From assembly GCF_030824335.1 (NCBI RefSeq), contig NZ_JAVBXX010000022.1:1-49863 (forward strand): DNA of 49,863 nucleotides, given 5' to 3'. Origin of the DNA: Azonexus sp. GTDB taxonomy: Bacteria > Pseudomonadota > Gammaproteobacteria > Burkholderiales > Rhodocyclaceae. The notes below the pieces were generated by a model. It searched no databases. It was not told where the DNA came from and was given only the letters and a program-made list of their open reading frames with translations. Shown in pieces: positions 27,349 through 36,242 of the stretch; the stretch's first letter is position 1, and each line of letters starts with the position of its first letter. Position numbers and translations under genes: made by a program.

Positions 27349-28485
27349 ATGGAACGCGATCAGGCAATGAAATTCATGCACGACCTGCTGCGCCTGATGG
27401 CGCAGAAAAAGGGGTCGGACCTTTTCATTACGGCGAATTTTCCGCCAGCCATCAAGATCGACGGCAAGATCACCCCGGTATCGAATCAGGTATTGACCTC
27501 GCAGCACACCGCAGAACTGGCCCGGTCGATCATGAACGACCGGCAGGCGGCTGAATTCGAATCGACCCGCGAGTGCAACTTCGCCATCTCGCCAACCGGC
27601 ATCGGTCGCTTCCGGGTCAATGCACTGGTTCAGCAGGGACGGGTAGCCATTGTCTGCCGCACCATCAACATGACCATCCCGACGCTGGACGAACTTGGTT
27701 TGCCGCCGGTGCTCAAGGATCTGGCGATGACCAAACGTGGCCTGATCATCTTCGTCGGCGGCACCGGTACCGGCAAGACCACTTCGCTAGCGGCATTGGT
27801 CGATTACCGCAACCAGAACTCGTACGGTCACATCATCACGATCGAAGATCCGATCGAGTACGTGCACGACCACAAGAACTGCATCGTTACGCAGCGCGAA
27901 GTCGGCGTCGATACCGACGACTGGGGGCCGGCGCTGAAAAACACCTTGCGCCAGGCACCGGATGTCATCCTGATGGGTGAAATCCGCGATCGTGAAACCA
28001 TGGACTACGCCATTGCCTTTGCCGAAACCGGCCATTTGGCGCTGGCTACCTTGCACGCCAACAGCACCAACCAAGCCATTGACCGGATCATCAACTTCTT
28101 CCCCGAAGAACGCCGTCAGCAATTGCTGATGGATCTGTCGCTCAACTTGCGCGGCATGGTTTCGCAGCGCCTGCTACCGAAGAAGGATGGCAAAGGTCGG
28201 GTCGCCGGCATCGAAATCATGCTCAACTCGCCACTGATTTCCGACCTGATCTTCAAGGGCGAAGTCCACGAGATGAAGGAAGTCATGAAGAAGTCGCGTG
28301 AACTCGGCATGCAGACCTTCGATCAGGCACTCTTCGATCTCTACGATGGTGGCCTGGTCAGCTACGAAGATGCCTTGCGCAATGCCGACTCGCTCAATGA
28401 CTTGCGCCTGCAGATCAAACTGCACGGCAAGGAGTCGAAAGAACGCGACCTGAATTCGGGTATCGGCCATCTCGATATCGTTTGA
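27349..28485 (+). CDS. pilU: PilT-like ATPase PilU
   Basis: 378 residues. Walker A is GGTGTGKTTS, the Asp box TIEDPIEYVHDHKN, Walker B VILMGEIRDRETMDYAI and the His box LALATLHANSTNQAIDR. The family-typical PilU C-terminal extension after FDLYDGGLVSYEDALR is present. PilU works with PilT to add force to retraction. GGGGAAAA precedes the ATG. It ends 19 bases before the DUF4197 gene, so all three may be cotranscribed. Confidence 0.96.
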   Translation: MERDQAMKFMHDLLRLMAQKKGSDLFITANFPPAIKIDGKITPVSNQVLTSQHTAELARSIMNDRQAAEFESTRECNFAISPTGIGRFRVNALVQQGRVAIVCRTINMTIPTLDELGLPPVLKDLAMTKRGLIIFVGGTGTGKTTSLAALVDYRNQNSYGHIITIEDPIEYVHDHKNCIVTQREVGVDTDDWGPALKNTLRQAPDVILMGEIRDRETMDYAIAFAETGHLALATLHANSTNQAIDRIINFFPEERRQQLLMDLSLNLRGMVSQRLLPKKDGKGRVAGIEIMLNSPLISDLIFKGEVHEMKEVMKKSRELGMQTFDQALFDLYDGGLVSYEDALRNADSLNDLRLQIKLHGKESKERDLNSGIGHLDIV

Positions 28486-28504
28486 TTTTTTTGAGGTATT
28501 TCCT

Positions 28505-29215
28505 GTGTCCCGCTCTGCTCCTCGCGCTTTTGCCCGTTTTACCGCGCCGGTTTTTGCCCTTTTCCTGATGTTGACCGCAGTCGGCGCCCAAGCGGCGCCG
28601 CTTGATGCCATTTCCAACGCCGATGCCGGCTCCGGCGTCCGCGAAGCTCTGGCCAAGGGTGCCGATTTTGCCGTTGCCTCACTGGGGCAAAGCAATGGTT
28701 TCCTGAACAATAGCCAGGTAAAGATTCCGCTCCCCGGGTATTTGCAAAAGGCGGAATCCGGTTTGCGCATGTTCGGCATGGGCAAACAGGCCGACCAGTT
28801 GATCGAAACGATGAACCACGCGGCCGAAAACGCCGTAGCAGAAGCCAAGCCCATCCTCAGCGATGCCATCCGCCGGATGACCCTGCAGGATGCCAAGGCC
28901 ATCCTGACAGGCGGCGAGGACAGCGTGACGCAATACTTCAAGCGCTCGACGACCGAACAGCTCACGACAAAATTCGCCCCCATCGTCAAGGCAGCCACGC
29001 AAAAACTGCAACTGGCCGAGCAATACAACAAGTTCGCCGGCAAAGCGGCCAGTGCCGGCCTGATCGACCAGAAAGATGCCGACATCGACAGTTACGTGAC
29101 ACAAAAAGCCATGGATGGCTTGTTCCTGATGATTGCCGAAGAAGAAAAGCGCCTGCGTTCCAACCCGGTTGCCGCGGGCAGCGCCCTGTTGAAAAAGGTC
29201 TTTGGTGCTTTGTAA
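28505..29215 (+). CDS. Periplasmic DUF4197 family protein
   Basis: 236 residues with a signal peptide (basic start, core PVFALFLMLTAVGAQA, cleavage near AAP). The mature protein carries DUF4197 landmarks: GVREALAKGADFAVASLG, GFLNNSQVKIPLPGYLQK, DAIRRMTLQDAKAILTGGED and AMDGLFLMIAEEEKRLR. The function of the family is unknown. The start is GTG 28505, with a TTGAGG about eight bases upstream. It directly follows pilU; whether it has a pilus role is open. Confidence 0.85.
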   Translation: MSRSAPRAFARFTAPVFALFLMLTAVGAQAAPLDAISNADAGSGVREALAKGADFAVASLGQSNGFLNNSQVKIPLPGYLQKAESGLRMFGMGKQADQLIETMNHAAENAVAEAKPILSDAIRRMTLQDAKAILTGGEDSVTQYFKRSTTEQLTTKFAPIVKAATQKLQLAEQYNKFAGKAASAGLIDQKDADIDSYVTQKAMDGLFLMIAEEEKRLRSNPVAAGSALLKKVFGAL

Positions 29216-29276
29216 ATCGGCCCTGTAATTCAAGTTGGTCTGGGGAAAGGCCGTTGAGCAGGCAAGGAGTCCTGCC

Positions 29277-29597
29277 ATGAAACTTTCCCGCATCGAATCG
29301 ACCACCCAGCACCATTCGCCGGAAGCGGTGGAACGTGCCAGCCACGCCCAGGCCCAGCAGATTCGTCGGGTTGAAGCACTCGAAGCCGTGGTTGCAGATC
29401 GTCTGCGCTCGCTGCAACAGGAAATGGCAGAGATGGACCCACGAGCACTGGGACCATTCGAAGGTAGTGAACGAATACTGGAAGACACCCGCCACCTGGC
29501 CGCCCAACTCTCCGGGCTGGGTAGTGAATCCAGCCGTCTGATCAAACCTGTACAGGGAAACAACCCGTGGTCTCCCAAGGTCGATGAAAACGCCTGA
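29277..29597 (+). CDS. Small hydrophilic protein of unknown function
   Basis: 106 residues, not recognised. It is charged, with a probable coiled coil or long helix from about residue 14 to 50 (PEAVERASHAQAQQIRR, LEAVVADRLRSLQQEMAEM) and a flexible tail ending NNPWSPKVDENA. There is no signal peptide or membrane helix. AAGGAG seven bases before ATG 29277 is a strong ribosome binding site and decides the start. It lies between the DUF4197 gene and rep, 61 bases after the former. Confidence 0.6.
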   Translation: MKLSRIESTTQHHSPEAVERASHAQAQQIRRVEALEAVVADRLRSLQQEMAEMDPRALGPFEGSERILEDTRHLAAQLSGLGSESSRLIKPVQGNNPWSPKVDENA

Positions 29598-29657
29598 AAC
29601 CTGCCGCCATCACGCACGCCCGGAATCGCCGGAGTAGAATCCCTCACCTTCACAGAA

Positions 29658-29679
29658 GCGCCCCGCCCAGCCGGGGCGC
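29658..29679 (+). terminator. GC-rich hairpin before rep
   Basis: Stem GCGCCCCG (29658-29665) / CGGGGCGC (29672-29679), loop CCCAGC, followed by ACCCTTTTCAG. It lies between the small unknown gene and rep, ending 17 bases before the rep ATG. It may be a weak terminator or a leader structure of rep. Confidence 0.45.
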
Positions 29680-29696
29680 ACCCTTTTCAGAGACTC

Positions 29697-31685
29697 ATGT
29701 CCGGCCTCAATCCCCAGCAACGCGAAGCAATCCACTACCTCGACGGCCCCCTGCTGGTTCTCGCCGGCGCCGGCTCCGGCAAGACGCGGGTGATCACGCA
29801 GAAAATTGCTTATCTGGTCGAGGAATGCGGTTTCCAGCCACGCAACATTGCCGCCATCACCTTCACCAACAAGGCCGCAAAGGAAATGCAGGAGCGCGTC
29901 GGCAAGCTCTTGCCCGGCCCCAGCGCAGGCGCCCTGCAAATCTCGACCTTTCACTCGCTGGGCGTGCGCATCATGCGCGAGGAAGCCAAGGCGCTCGGCT
30001 ACAAGCCGCGCTTTTCGATTTTCGATTCGGCCGACTGCGGCGGCATCATCGCCGACATTGCCAAGACGGTGGACAAGGGCACGCTGCGCCGCCTGCAGGC
30101 CATCATCTCGAACTGGAAGAATGCTCTGGTCACACCGGAAGCCGCCCGCCATCTGGCCAACGACGAGCACGAAGTGCTGGCCGCCCACGCCTACCTGTCT
30201 TACGAGGCGACGCTGAAGGCCTACCAGGCGATGGATTTCGACGATCTGATCGGCCTGCCGGTGAAGCTGTTCAGCGAGCACCCGGAAATTACCGACAAAT
30301 GGCAGAACCGCCTGCGCTACCTGCTGGTGGACGAATACCAGGACACCAATGCCTGCCAGTATCAACTGCTCAAATTGTTGACCGGTGTGCGCGCCCAGTT
30401 CACGGCAGTGGGCGATGACGATCAAGCGATCTACGGCTGGCGCGGCGCCGATATCGACAACCTGAAAAAGCTGCCGAACGAATTCCCGGCACTGAAAGTC
30501 ATCAAACTTGAGCAAAATTACCGGTCGACCGTAAGAATCCTGAAAGCGGCGAACAACGTCATCTCGCACAACGAAAAGCTGTTCGACAAAACTTTGTGGT
30601 CCGAACTGGGCCACGGCGAACCGATCTACGTCAGTGCCTGCAAGGACAACGAAGTCGAAGCCGAAAGCGTGATCATGAAATTGCAGGCACACCGCTTCGA
30701 GCATCGTGGCAAATTCAAGGATTACGCCATTCTGTATCGATCGAATCACCTGGCCCGCCTGCTCGAAACCCATTTGCGCAACCAGCGGATTCCCTACCTG
30801 CTGTCCGGCGGCCAATCCTTTTTCGACAAGGCCGAGATCAAGGACATCATCAGTTACCTGCGCATGCTGGCGAACGAAGACGACGATCCGGCCTTCATTC
30901 GCGCTGCCACCACGCCCAAGCGGGGGATCGGTGCGGCGACCCTGCAGGTCCTGGGCACCTACGCCGGCGAGCGCCATATTTCGCTGTTTGCCGCCGCTTT
31001 CGAGGAAGGCTTTGCACAACGCGTCCAGGCGCGCCAGCTTGAACCACTGCTCACCTTCTGCCAGTTCATCAACCGCCTGCAACACCGGGCCAGTACTGAG
31101 CCGGCGCAGCAAGTGCTGCCTGATTTGATCAAAGCCATCGATTACGAAAGTTATCTTTACGATGCCGAGGAAGAGCGGACGGCGCAAACCCGCTGGGGCA
31201 ACGTCTGCGAATTTGCCGAGTGGATCAAGCGCAAGGGTGAAGCCGATGGCAAGACGCTGGTCGATCTGGTGCAAAGCATTGCGCTGATCAACATGCTCGA
31301 CAAGCAGAATGACGAGGATTATGACGCCGTCCAACTATCGACCCTGCATGCCGCCAAGGGCCTGGAATACAAACATGTCTTCCTGGTCGGGGTCGAAGAA
31401 GGCATCCTGCCGCATCGCGAATCACTCGACGCCGTCAAACTGCAGGAAGAACGCCGCCTGATGTATGTCGGCATCACCCGCGCCCAGCGCACCTTGCACA
31501 TCAGCTATTGCGAGAAACGCAAGCAGGCGCGCGAATTGATGGCCTGCGAACCATCACGCTTCATCGATGAAATGGGCAAGGAAGACATTCGGTTTTCCGG
31601 CGGCAAGGATGCCGCCCCGCCCGACAAGGCCACCGGCAGCGCCCGACTGGATGCGATGAAGGCAATGTTAGCCAAGAAACCCTGA
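29697..31685 (+). CDS. rep: ATP-dependent DNA helicase Rep (UvrD/Rep family)
   Basis: 662 residues, close to E. coli Rep. Superfamily 1A motifs are in order: Q motif LNPQQREAI, motif I LAGAGSGKTRV, Ia FTNKAAKEMQERV, II LLVDEYQDTNACQ, III VGDDDQAIYGWRGAD, IV EQNYRST, V LSTLHAAKGLEYKHVFL and VI EERRLMYVGITRAQ. It is a 3'-5' helicase that clears proteins from forks and aids restart. Rep rather than UvrD is supported by length and by the absence of a long UvrD-type C-terminal tail. Single gene ending before a bidirectional terminator. Confidence 0.92.
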   Translation: MSGLNPQQREAIHYLDGPLLVLAGAGSGKTRVITQKIAYLVEECGFQPRNIAAITFTNKAAKEMQERVGKLLPGPSAGALQISTFHSLGVRIMREEAKALGYKPRFSIFDSADCGGIIADIAKTVDKGTLRRLQAIISNWKNALVTPEAARHLANDEHEVLAAHAYLSYEATLKAYQAMDFDDLIGLPVKLFSEHPEITDKWQNRLRYLLVDEYQDTNACQYQLLKLLTGVRAQFTAVGDDDQAIYGWRGADIDNLKKLPNEFPALKVIKLEQNYRSTVRILKAANNVISHNEKLFDKTLWSELGHGEPIYVSACKDNEVEAESVIMKLQAHRFEHRGKFKDYAILYRSNHLARLLETHLRNQRIPYLLSGGQSFFDKAEIKDIISYLRMLANEDDDPAFIRAATTPKRGIGAATLQVLGTYAGERHISLFAAAFEEGFAQRVQARQLEPLLTFCQFINRLQHRASTEPAQQVLPDLIKAIDYESYLYDAEEERTAQTRWGNVCEFAEWIKRKGEADGKTLVDLVQSIALINMLDKQNDEDYDAVQLSTLHAAKGLEYKHVFLVGVEEGILPHRESLDAVKLQEERRLMYVGITRAQRTLHISYCEKRKQARELMACEPSRFIDEMGKEDIRFSGGKDAAPPDKATGSARLDAMKAMLAKKP

Positions 31686-31688
31686 TTT

Positions 31689-31705
31689 ATTGCGGTCGAC
31701 GTAAT
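31689..31705. repeat. Intergenic GCGGTCRAC motif in an imperfect palindrome
   Basis: ATTGCGGTCGACGTAAT lies four bases after the rep stop and just upstream of the rep/cytochrome terminator. It contains one motif copy (31692-31700) and an incomplete inverted second half. Confidence 0.6.
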
Positions 31706-31727
31706 TTTTTAGCCAAATTCTGGCAAC

Positions 31728-31755
31728 AAAAAAGGAGGCCGCAGCCTCCTTTTTT
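31728..31755. terminator. Bidirectional rho-independent terminator between rep and the cytochrome gene
   Basis: Perfect stem AAAAAAGGAGGC (31728-31739) / GCCTCCTTTTTT (31744-31755), loop CGCA. A/T-runs on both flanks let it serve rep on the plus strand and the cytochrome gene on the minus strand. Confidence 0.92.
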
Positions 31756-31775
31756 GCGCCACTGATTCGGCGGAA

Positions 31776-32225
31776 TTACTTGACCTTGCTCAGGATGTAA
31801 TCGACAGCACCCTTGATTTCGTCGTCGGACAGTGCGGATGCACCCCCCTTGGCCGGCATGGCGCCCTTGCCGTTGAGTACGGACGTGTAGAGAGCATCCT
31901 TGCCGGTGGCGACGCGCGGTGCCCAGGCACCCTTATCGTCGAGCTTCGGTGCGCCGGCGGCGCCGGAGTTGTGGCAGGCACCGCAAACGCTGTTGTAAAC
32001 CGTCGGGCCATCCTTCGGCGCGCCACCTGCTGCCGGGGCTTCTGCCTTGGCCAGCGCAAACTTGGCCACCGGCTGAATGCGGATATCCGCTTCGTCAGCG
32101 CTGGCACCCTGTTGCGATGCGCCACTGAACGACTTGTTGGTCAGCGGATAGATAATGGCAATCAGGACGATGGCAACGATGATCGTCACCCACATGATAC
32201 GGCTGGAATTATGTTGCTCGGCCAT
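31776..32225 (-). CDS. Membrane-anchored c5-type cytochrome c
   Basis: 149 residues: an N-terminal membrane anchor (MWVTIIVAIVLIAIIYPL), an Ala-rich linker, and a class I cytochrome domain with Cys81-Gly-Ala-Cys84-His85 and the probable distal ligand Met123 (GKGAMPAKGG). The motif AVDYILSKVK closes the domain. The haem domain would face the periplasm and shuttle electrons, for example between the bc1 complex and a terminal oxidase or reductase. The partner cannot be told from sequence. Single gene on the minus strand between two terminators. Confidence 0.9.
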   Translation of the reverse strand: MAEQHNSSRIMWVTIIVAIVLIAIIYPLTNKSFSGASQQGASADEADIRIQPVAKFALAKAEAPAAGGAPKDGPTVYNSVCGACHNSGAAGAPKLDDKGAWAPRVATGKDALYTSVLNGKGAMPAKGGASALSDDEIKGAVDYILSKVK

Positions 32226-32289
32226 GCTGAAACCCCGTGTGCAAATTGGACAAAGTGCGTAATTATATCGGTTCGATCAAAGGATCGCG

Positions 32290-32425
32290 CAAAAAAAACC
32301 CCGCCAATGGCGGGGTGAAATTCTCGAATGGGGGAATTCGAGAGGAGGGGTTCAATGCGCTTGCAGTTTAAGTCGGAGAAGCCCCCCAGTCTGTCGCTCT
32401 TTCGTGCCCGTTCTGTAACCAAATG
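32290..32425 (-). ncRNA. Candidate small RNA with C-rich hairpin loop and intrinsic terminator
   Basis: On the minus strand a strong terminator ends at 32291: stem ACCCCGCC / GGCGGGGT (32316-32309 and 32305-32298), loop ATT, then eight T. Just 5' of it is a second hairpin, CTCGAAT-TCCCCC-ATTCGAG (32342-32323), whose loop is almost all C, preceded by CCCCTCCTC. No minus-strand gene precedes this terminator, because pncC on the plus strand starts at 32456. The terminated transcript must therefore be a short RNA, or a leader attenuator for the cytochrome gene that starts 65 bases downstream. Weak promoter elements (TTTGTC then TACAGA) occur around 32408-32440. The 5' end is a guess. Confidence 0.5.
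32291..32316 (-). terminator. Intrinsic terminator on the minus strand upstream of the cytochrome gene
   Basis: Eight-base stem ACCCCGCC / GGCGGGGT with a 3-base loop, followed on the minus strand by eight T (A-run 32291-32298 on the plus strand). Confidence 0.85.
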
Positions 32426-32455
32426 TAGCACCCGACAAAATGCAGGATATTGCCC

Positions 32456-32956
32456 ATGGATGATCTGGAACAACTCGCCGCCCGCTTGGGTGTGCTGCTC
32501 GTCGAACGCGGCGAATGGCTGGCCGTGGCCGAATCCTGCACCGGCGGCTGGGTAGCCCAGTCGGTCACCGCTGTGGCCGGCAGTTCCGGCTGGTTCGACC
32601 GCGGTTTCGTAACCTATTCCAATGCCGCCAAGGTCGACATGCTGGGCGTACCGGAAACCACGCTGGCCCGCCACGGTGCCGTGTCCGAAGCGACAGCCAG
32701 GGCAATGGCGCAGGGCGTGCTGGCGCATAGCCGCGCCGACTGGTCGGTGGCGATCACCGGTATCGCCGGCCCGGGCGGCGGCTCGCCGGAGAAACCCGTC
32801 GGCACGGTGAGCTTTGCCTGGGCCGGTCGCGAGGCGGGTTGTGTGGCACAGAGCCGGCTGTTCAGCGGTGACCGTGCCGCAGTCCGTGAGCAGGCGGTAC
32901 GCCATGCGCTAACCGGCTTGCTCGAGTGCATCGCGCAACAGCCTTTGCTGGCTTGA
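32456..32956 (+). CDS. pncC: Nicotinamide-nucleotide amidohydrolase PncC (CinA C-terminal family)
   Basis: 166 residues, the stand-alone CinA C-terminal domain. [20 protein letters not shown] carries the catalytic Ser. [40 protein letters not shown] and a [19 protein letters not shown] end block complete the family pattern. It deamidates NMN to NaMN in pyridine nucleotide recycling. An AGGA eight bases before ATG 32456 supports this start over the in-frame TTG 32450. It converges on the SNF2 gene with only four bases between stops. Confidence 0.94.
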   Translation: MDDLEQLAARLGVLLVERGEWLAVAESCTGGWVAQSVTAVAGSSGWFDRGFVTYSNAAKVDMLGVPETTLARHGAVSEATARAMAQGVLAHSRADWSVAITGIAGPGGGSPEKPVGTVSFAWAGREAGCVAQSRLFSGDRAAVREQAVRHALTGLLECIAQQPLLA

Positions 32957-32960
32957 GCTT

Positions 32961-35900
32961 TTAGTCGGGTAGCGGCTCGAACAGGGCCGCCAGATCGTCG
33001 TTGCCGAATTTGATCTCGACATTGTGATCTTCGGACAGGATGCCTGCCGCCAGCTCGGCTTTCTTTTCCTGCAAGGCGAGAATCTTTTCTTCGATACTGC
33101 CGCTGACGATCAGCTTGTAGACGAAGACCGGCTTGTCCTGGCCGAGGCGGTGGGCGCGGTCGGTGGCCTGGTTTTCAACCGCCGGATTCCACCACGGATC
33201 GTAGTGGATCACGGTATCGGCAGCGGTCAGGTTGAGGCCGACGCCGCCGGCTTTCAGACTGATCAGGAAAATCGGTACTTCGCCGTCCTGGAAACGGCGG
33301 ATCGGCGTTTCGCGGTCAACCACGTCACCGGTGATTTTCACGTAGGCGAGACCTGCCGCATCGAGCTCTTCTTCGATCAGCGCCAGCATGCTGGTGAATT
33401 GAGAGAACAGCAGGATGCGCCGGCCTTCATCGACCAGTTCCGGCAGCATTGCCATCAGCAGATCCAGCTTGGCCCGCTCATTGACCTTGCGCGCCGACAT
33501 CGCCTTGACCAGTCGAGGGTCGCAACAGACCTGACGCAATTTGAGCAGCGCATCGAGGATGACGATCTGGCTGCGCGCAAAACCGCGCTGGGCGATCTCG
33601 TCGCGTACCTTGGCATCCATCGCGGCGCGCACGGTTTCGTACAGGTCGCGCTGCGCGCCTTCCAGCTGGACGCTGCGCACGATGATGGTTTTCGGCGGCA
33701 GTTCCTGCGCCACGTCTTCCTTCTTGCGGCGCAGGATGAACGGCCGGATGCGCCGGGCCAGCAGGTCGCGCCGGTTGGTGTCGCCGAGCTTTTCGACCGG
33801 CGTCCGCCAATGTCGGGTGAATTGCTTGCTGCTGCCGAGGAAACCCGGCAACAGGAAATCGAACTGGCTCCACAACTCGCCGAGATGGTTTTCCAGCGGC
33901 GTACCGGTCAGGCACAGGCGATGCCGCGTGTCGATCTTGCGTACCGCTTCGGCGCTGCGACTCTGTGCATTTTTCACCGTCTGCGCTTCGTCGAGGATAA
34001 GCAGGTGATAACTGTGCTGCATCAGTTCGTCAGCGTCACGCCAGAGCAGCGGGTAGGTGGTCAGCACCACGTCGTGCGAGTCAATCTCGCCAAAGCGGCT
34101 CTTGCGCTCCGGACCGTGCAGCGACAGTACGCGCAGGTCGGGCGCAAAACGCGCCGCTTCGCTCTTCCAGTTGAAGATCAGCGACGTCGGCAGGATGATC
34201 AGCGCCGGCTTGTCGAGCCGCCCGCCCTCTTTTTCGAGCAGCAGGTGGGCCAGCGTCTGGGCCGTTTTGCCAAGGCCCATGTCGTCGGCCAGGATGCCGG
34301 AGAGTTTCTGTTCGCGCAGGAACTGCAACCAGGCCAGACCTTCCTTCTGGTAAGGCCGCAAATCTAGGCGCAGACCACTCGGCGGTGCGATATCGACAAT
34401 CCCCTGTGCGGAACGCAGACGTTCGGCCAGCGCCATGACGTCGTTCTGGCCACGAAATTCCCAGCGGCTGGTATCGGTCAGCTCGGCCAGGCGAGGCGCA
34501 TCGAAACGCGACAGGCGAAGGGTCGGGCCGCCCGTGAAACCATCAAACAAATCGATCAGCGTTGCCGCCAGTGGCTTGATCCGGCTGGCCGGCACGCGCA
34601 GGCGCTTGCCGCCGGGAGTCAGTAGTTCAATCCGCTCTTCATCCGGAATGCGGCCCAGTTCTCCACCTTCCAGCCAGCGCGGATCGCGCCGGAACAAGGT
34701 CGACAGCAACGGGGCCAGCGGCAGGCGTTCGCCTTCGACCAGAATGCCCATGTCGAGATTGAACCAGCCGTCGTCGGCTTCGATCAGTTCGGCATCCCAG
34801 GCATCGACTTCGACCACGTGATGGCGGAAATCCTCCGGGAATTCGACTTGCCAGCCGGCCAGCTTGAGCCTGGGCGCAAGATCCTGCATGAAGGTGTGCC
34901 AAGCCGCTTCGTCAGATAAACCGTAGATGCCTTCCGGCGGGCTACCAAAGGTATTCAGGCAATTGGCCGGGATTTTCTGCAGCCCGCAATCAACGAGCGC
35001 CGCCAGAGCCTTTTCTTCGGCCTCCTGGCGCCGCTTGATACGCACCGTTTCGCCTTCCGGCAGCGTGATGAACTCCCGTTGATCGTCCGGACGCAAGTCG
35101 GCGTCGCCATAACGGAAAACCACATGCGCCACATCAATCAGCCCGCCGCCGAAACTGTAGGCATAACCCCGCCATGCACGCTGGCCGTGGGTATGCAGGG
35201 TTTCCAGCTGCAGCACCGGTTGCAGCCCCTGGTCGATCAGGCGCAGATGGGCGCTGGCATCCTCGGCCGGCAACGGCAGTTCGGGCGCCAGTTCGGACAA
35301 GGCCTCGGCGACCAGCGCCGCTTCCTTGGCCGACAGTGGCGGCAGCGTAAACAGACGATTGACCACGGCCGGTGCACCAGTCACGCTGAGCGGGCCGGTT
35401 TCACCTTCGGTCAAATCCACGTACCAGGGCGGGTCGACCGGAACAATCAGTTCAGTCGGCGGCTCCGGCTTGAGACACGGGCGCTGGAAACCTTGACCGT
35501 CAATCTGCCAGCCCACGCTGGCCGGCCGTGCCTCACCGGCATTGAGCGGCAAGGTCAGGTCGATTTCCGGATACAGACGGTGCGTTGCCGCCATGCGTTG
35601 AAGAATTTCGGCGCCATGTTTCGGGCCCAGCCCGTAGGCGCGCAAGCCGCTATCGTGGCCGCGCTCGGCCCAGATCAGGCGCAGGATGCCGAGGTCGTCT
35701 TCGTTGACGAATTGCGGTGGCGTGACCAGTGCCCGGTCGACCTTCCACCATTCCTCGGTGTTTTCCGGATATTTTCCCTTGCGCAGTTCGACACCGAAAC
35801 GTCGCCGGTCAGCCGACCATTTCAGGATGTAGAACAGTTGCTGCTTGGCGCTGGCCGGACGGGCCTTTTTCTTGGCGACGGCAATCGATGCCCGGCGCAG

Positions 35901-36242
35901 GTCTTCAACCCAGGACATCACGCTGCTGCTGACCCGCTCCTTGGGATTACGCTCCTCGATTGCCTTGAGCAAGACGGCGGCGATATGTTTGCAACGCCGG
36001 GCCACCGGACAGGTGCATTGGGCGATCAGCACACGGGCCTTGCCGGATGGCGCGATCATCGCCTCGACCTGATAAGGCTGACGCGCCGAGCCGGGCACGA
36101 CCGCCCGCATTTCTCCGGCCTCAAGATGAAAATCCCGGACCAAATCAACATAAGGACGGGCTTTGCTGATTTCAGCCTCGCCCAGCCAGTTGACGATATC
36201 GTCCTCGGTAAAGCTGTCTGCCAGTTCGGAAGTTGTGTGCAT
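32961..36242 (-). CDS. SNF2-family DEAD/DEAH helicase with SWIM zinc finger
   Basis: 1093 residues. The SWIM finger has Cys76-x-Cys78-x5-Cys84-x-His86 (CTCPVARRCKH). A long middle region precedes a bacterial SNF2 ATPase: motif I ILADDMGLGKTAQT, motif II LLILDEAQTVKN, motif III LCLTGTPLENHLGELW. The C-terminal helicase lobe has LLFSQFTSML, LISLKAGGVGLNLTAADTVI and ATDRAHRLGQ. Such proteins are double-stranded-DNA translocases, resembling RapA/HepA-like remodelers. Their bacterial targets are mostly unknown. I chose ATG 36242 (MHTTSELAD), which overlaps the ubiB stop by one base (TAATG), so it is translated after ubiB. Confidence 0.88.
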   Translation of the reverse strand: MHTTSELADSFTEDDIVNWLGEAEISKARPYVDLVRDFHLEAGEMRAVVPGSARQPYQVEAMIAPSGKARVLIAQCTCPVARRCKHIAAVLLKAIEERNPKERVSSSVMSWVEDLRRASIAVAKKKARPASAKQQLFYILKWSADRRRFGVELRKGKYPENTEEWWKVDRALVTPPQFVNEDDLGILRLIWAERGHDSGLRAYGLGPKHGAEILQRMAATHRLYPEIDLTLPLNAGEARPASVGWQIDGQGFQRPCLKPEPPTELIVPVDPPWYVDLTEGETGPLSVTGAPAVVNRLFTLPPLSAKEAALVAEALSELAPELPLPAEDASAHLRLIDQGLQPVLQLETLHTHGQRAWRGYAYSFGGGLIDVAHVVFRYGDADLRPDDQREFITLPEGETVRIKRRQEAEEKALAALVDCGLQKIPANCLNTFGSPPEGIYGLSDEAAWHTFMQDLAPRLKLAGWQVEFPEDFRHHVVEVDAWDAELIEADDGWFNLDMGILVEGERLPLAPLLSTLFRRDPRWLEGGELGRIPDEERIELLTPGGKRLRVPASRIKPLAATLIDLFDGFTGGPTLRLSRFDAPRLAELTDTSRWEFRGQNDVMALAERLRSAQGIVDIAPPSGLRLDLRPYQKEGLAWLQFLREQKLSGILADDMGLGKTAQTLAHLLLEKEGGRLDKPALIILPTSLIFNWKSEAARFAPDLRVLSLHGPERKSRFGEIDSHDVVLTTYPLLWRDADELMQHSYHLLILDEAQTVKNAQSRSAEAVRKIDTRHRLCLTGTPLENHLGELWSQFDFLLPGFLGSSKQFTRHWRTPVEKLGDTNRRDLLARRIRPFILRRKKEDVAQELPPKTIIVRSVQLEGAQRDLYETVRAAMDAKVRDEIAQRGFARSQIVILDALLKLRQVCCDPRLVKAMSARKVNERAKLDLLMAMLPELVDEGRRILLFSQFTSMLALIEEELDAAGLAYVKITGDVVDRETPIRRFQDGEVPIFLISLKAGGVGLNLTAADTVIHYDPWWNPAVENQATDRAHRLGQDKPVFVYKLIVSGSIEEKILALQEKKAELAAGILSEDHNVEIKFGNDDLAALFEPLPD

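Noticed and set aside
29610..31334. 574-codon minus-strand open frame
   Set aside because: Shadow of rep, whose helicase motifs are all intact.
32328..32555. 75-codon plus-strand open frame before and into pncC
   Set aside because: It spans the hairpin region and runs out of frame through pncC, which has full family motifs and a good ribosome binding site.
33024..34367. 447-codon plus-strand open frame
   Set aside because: Shadow of the SNF2 helicase gene.
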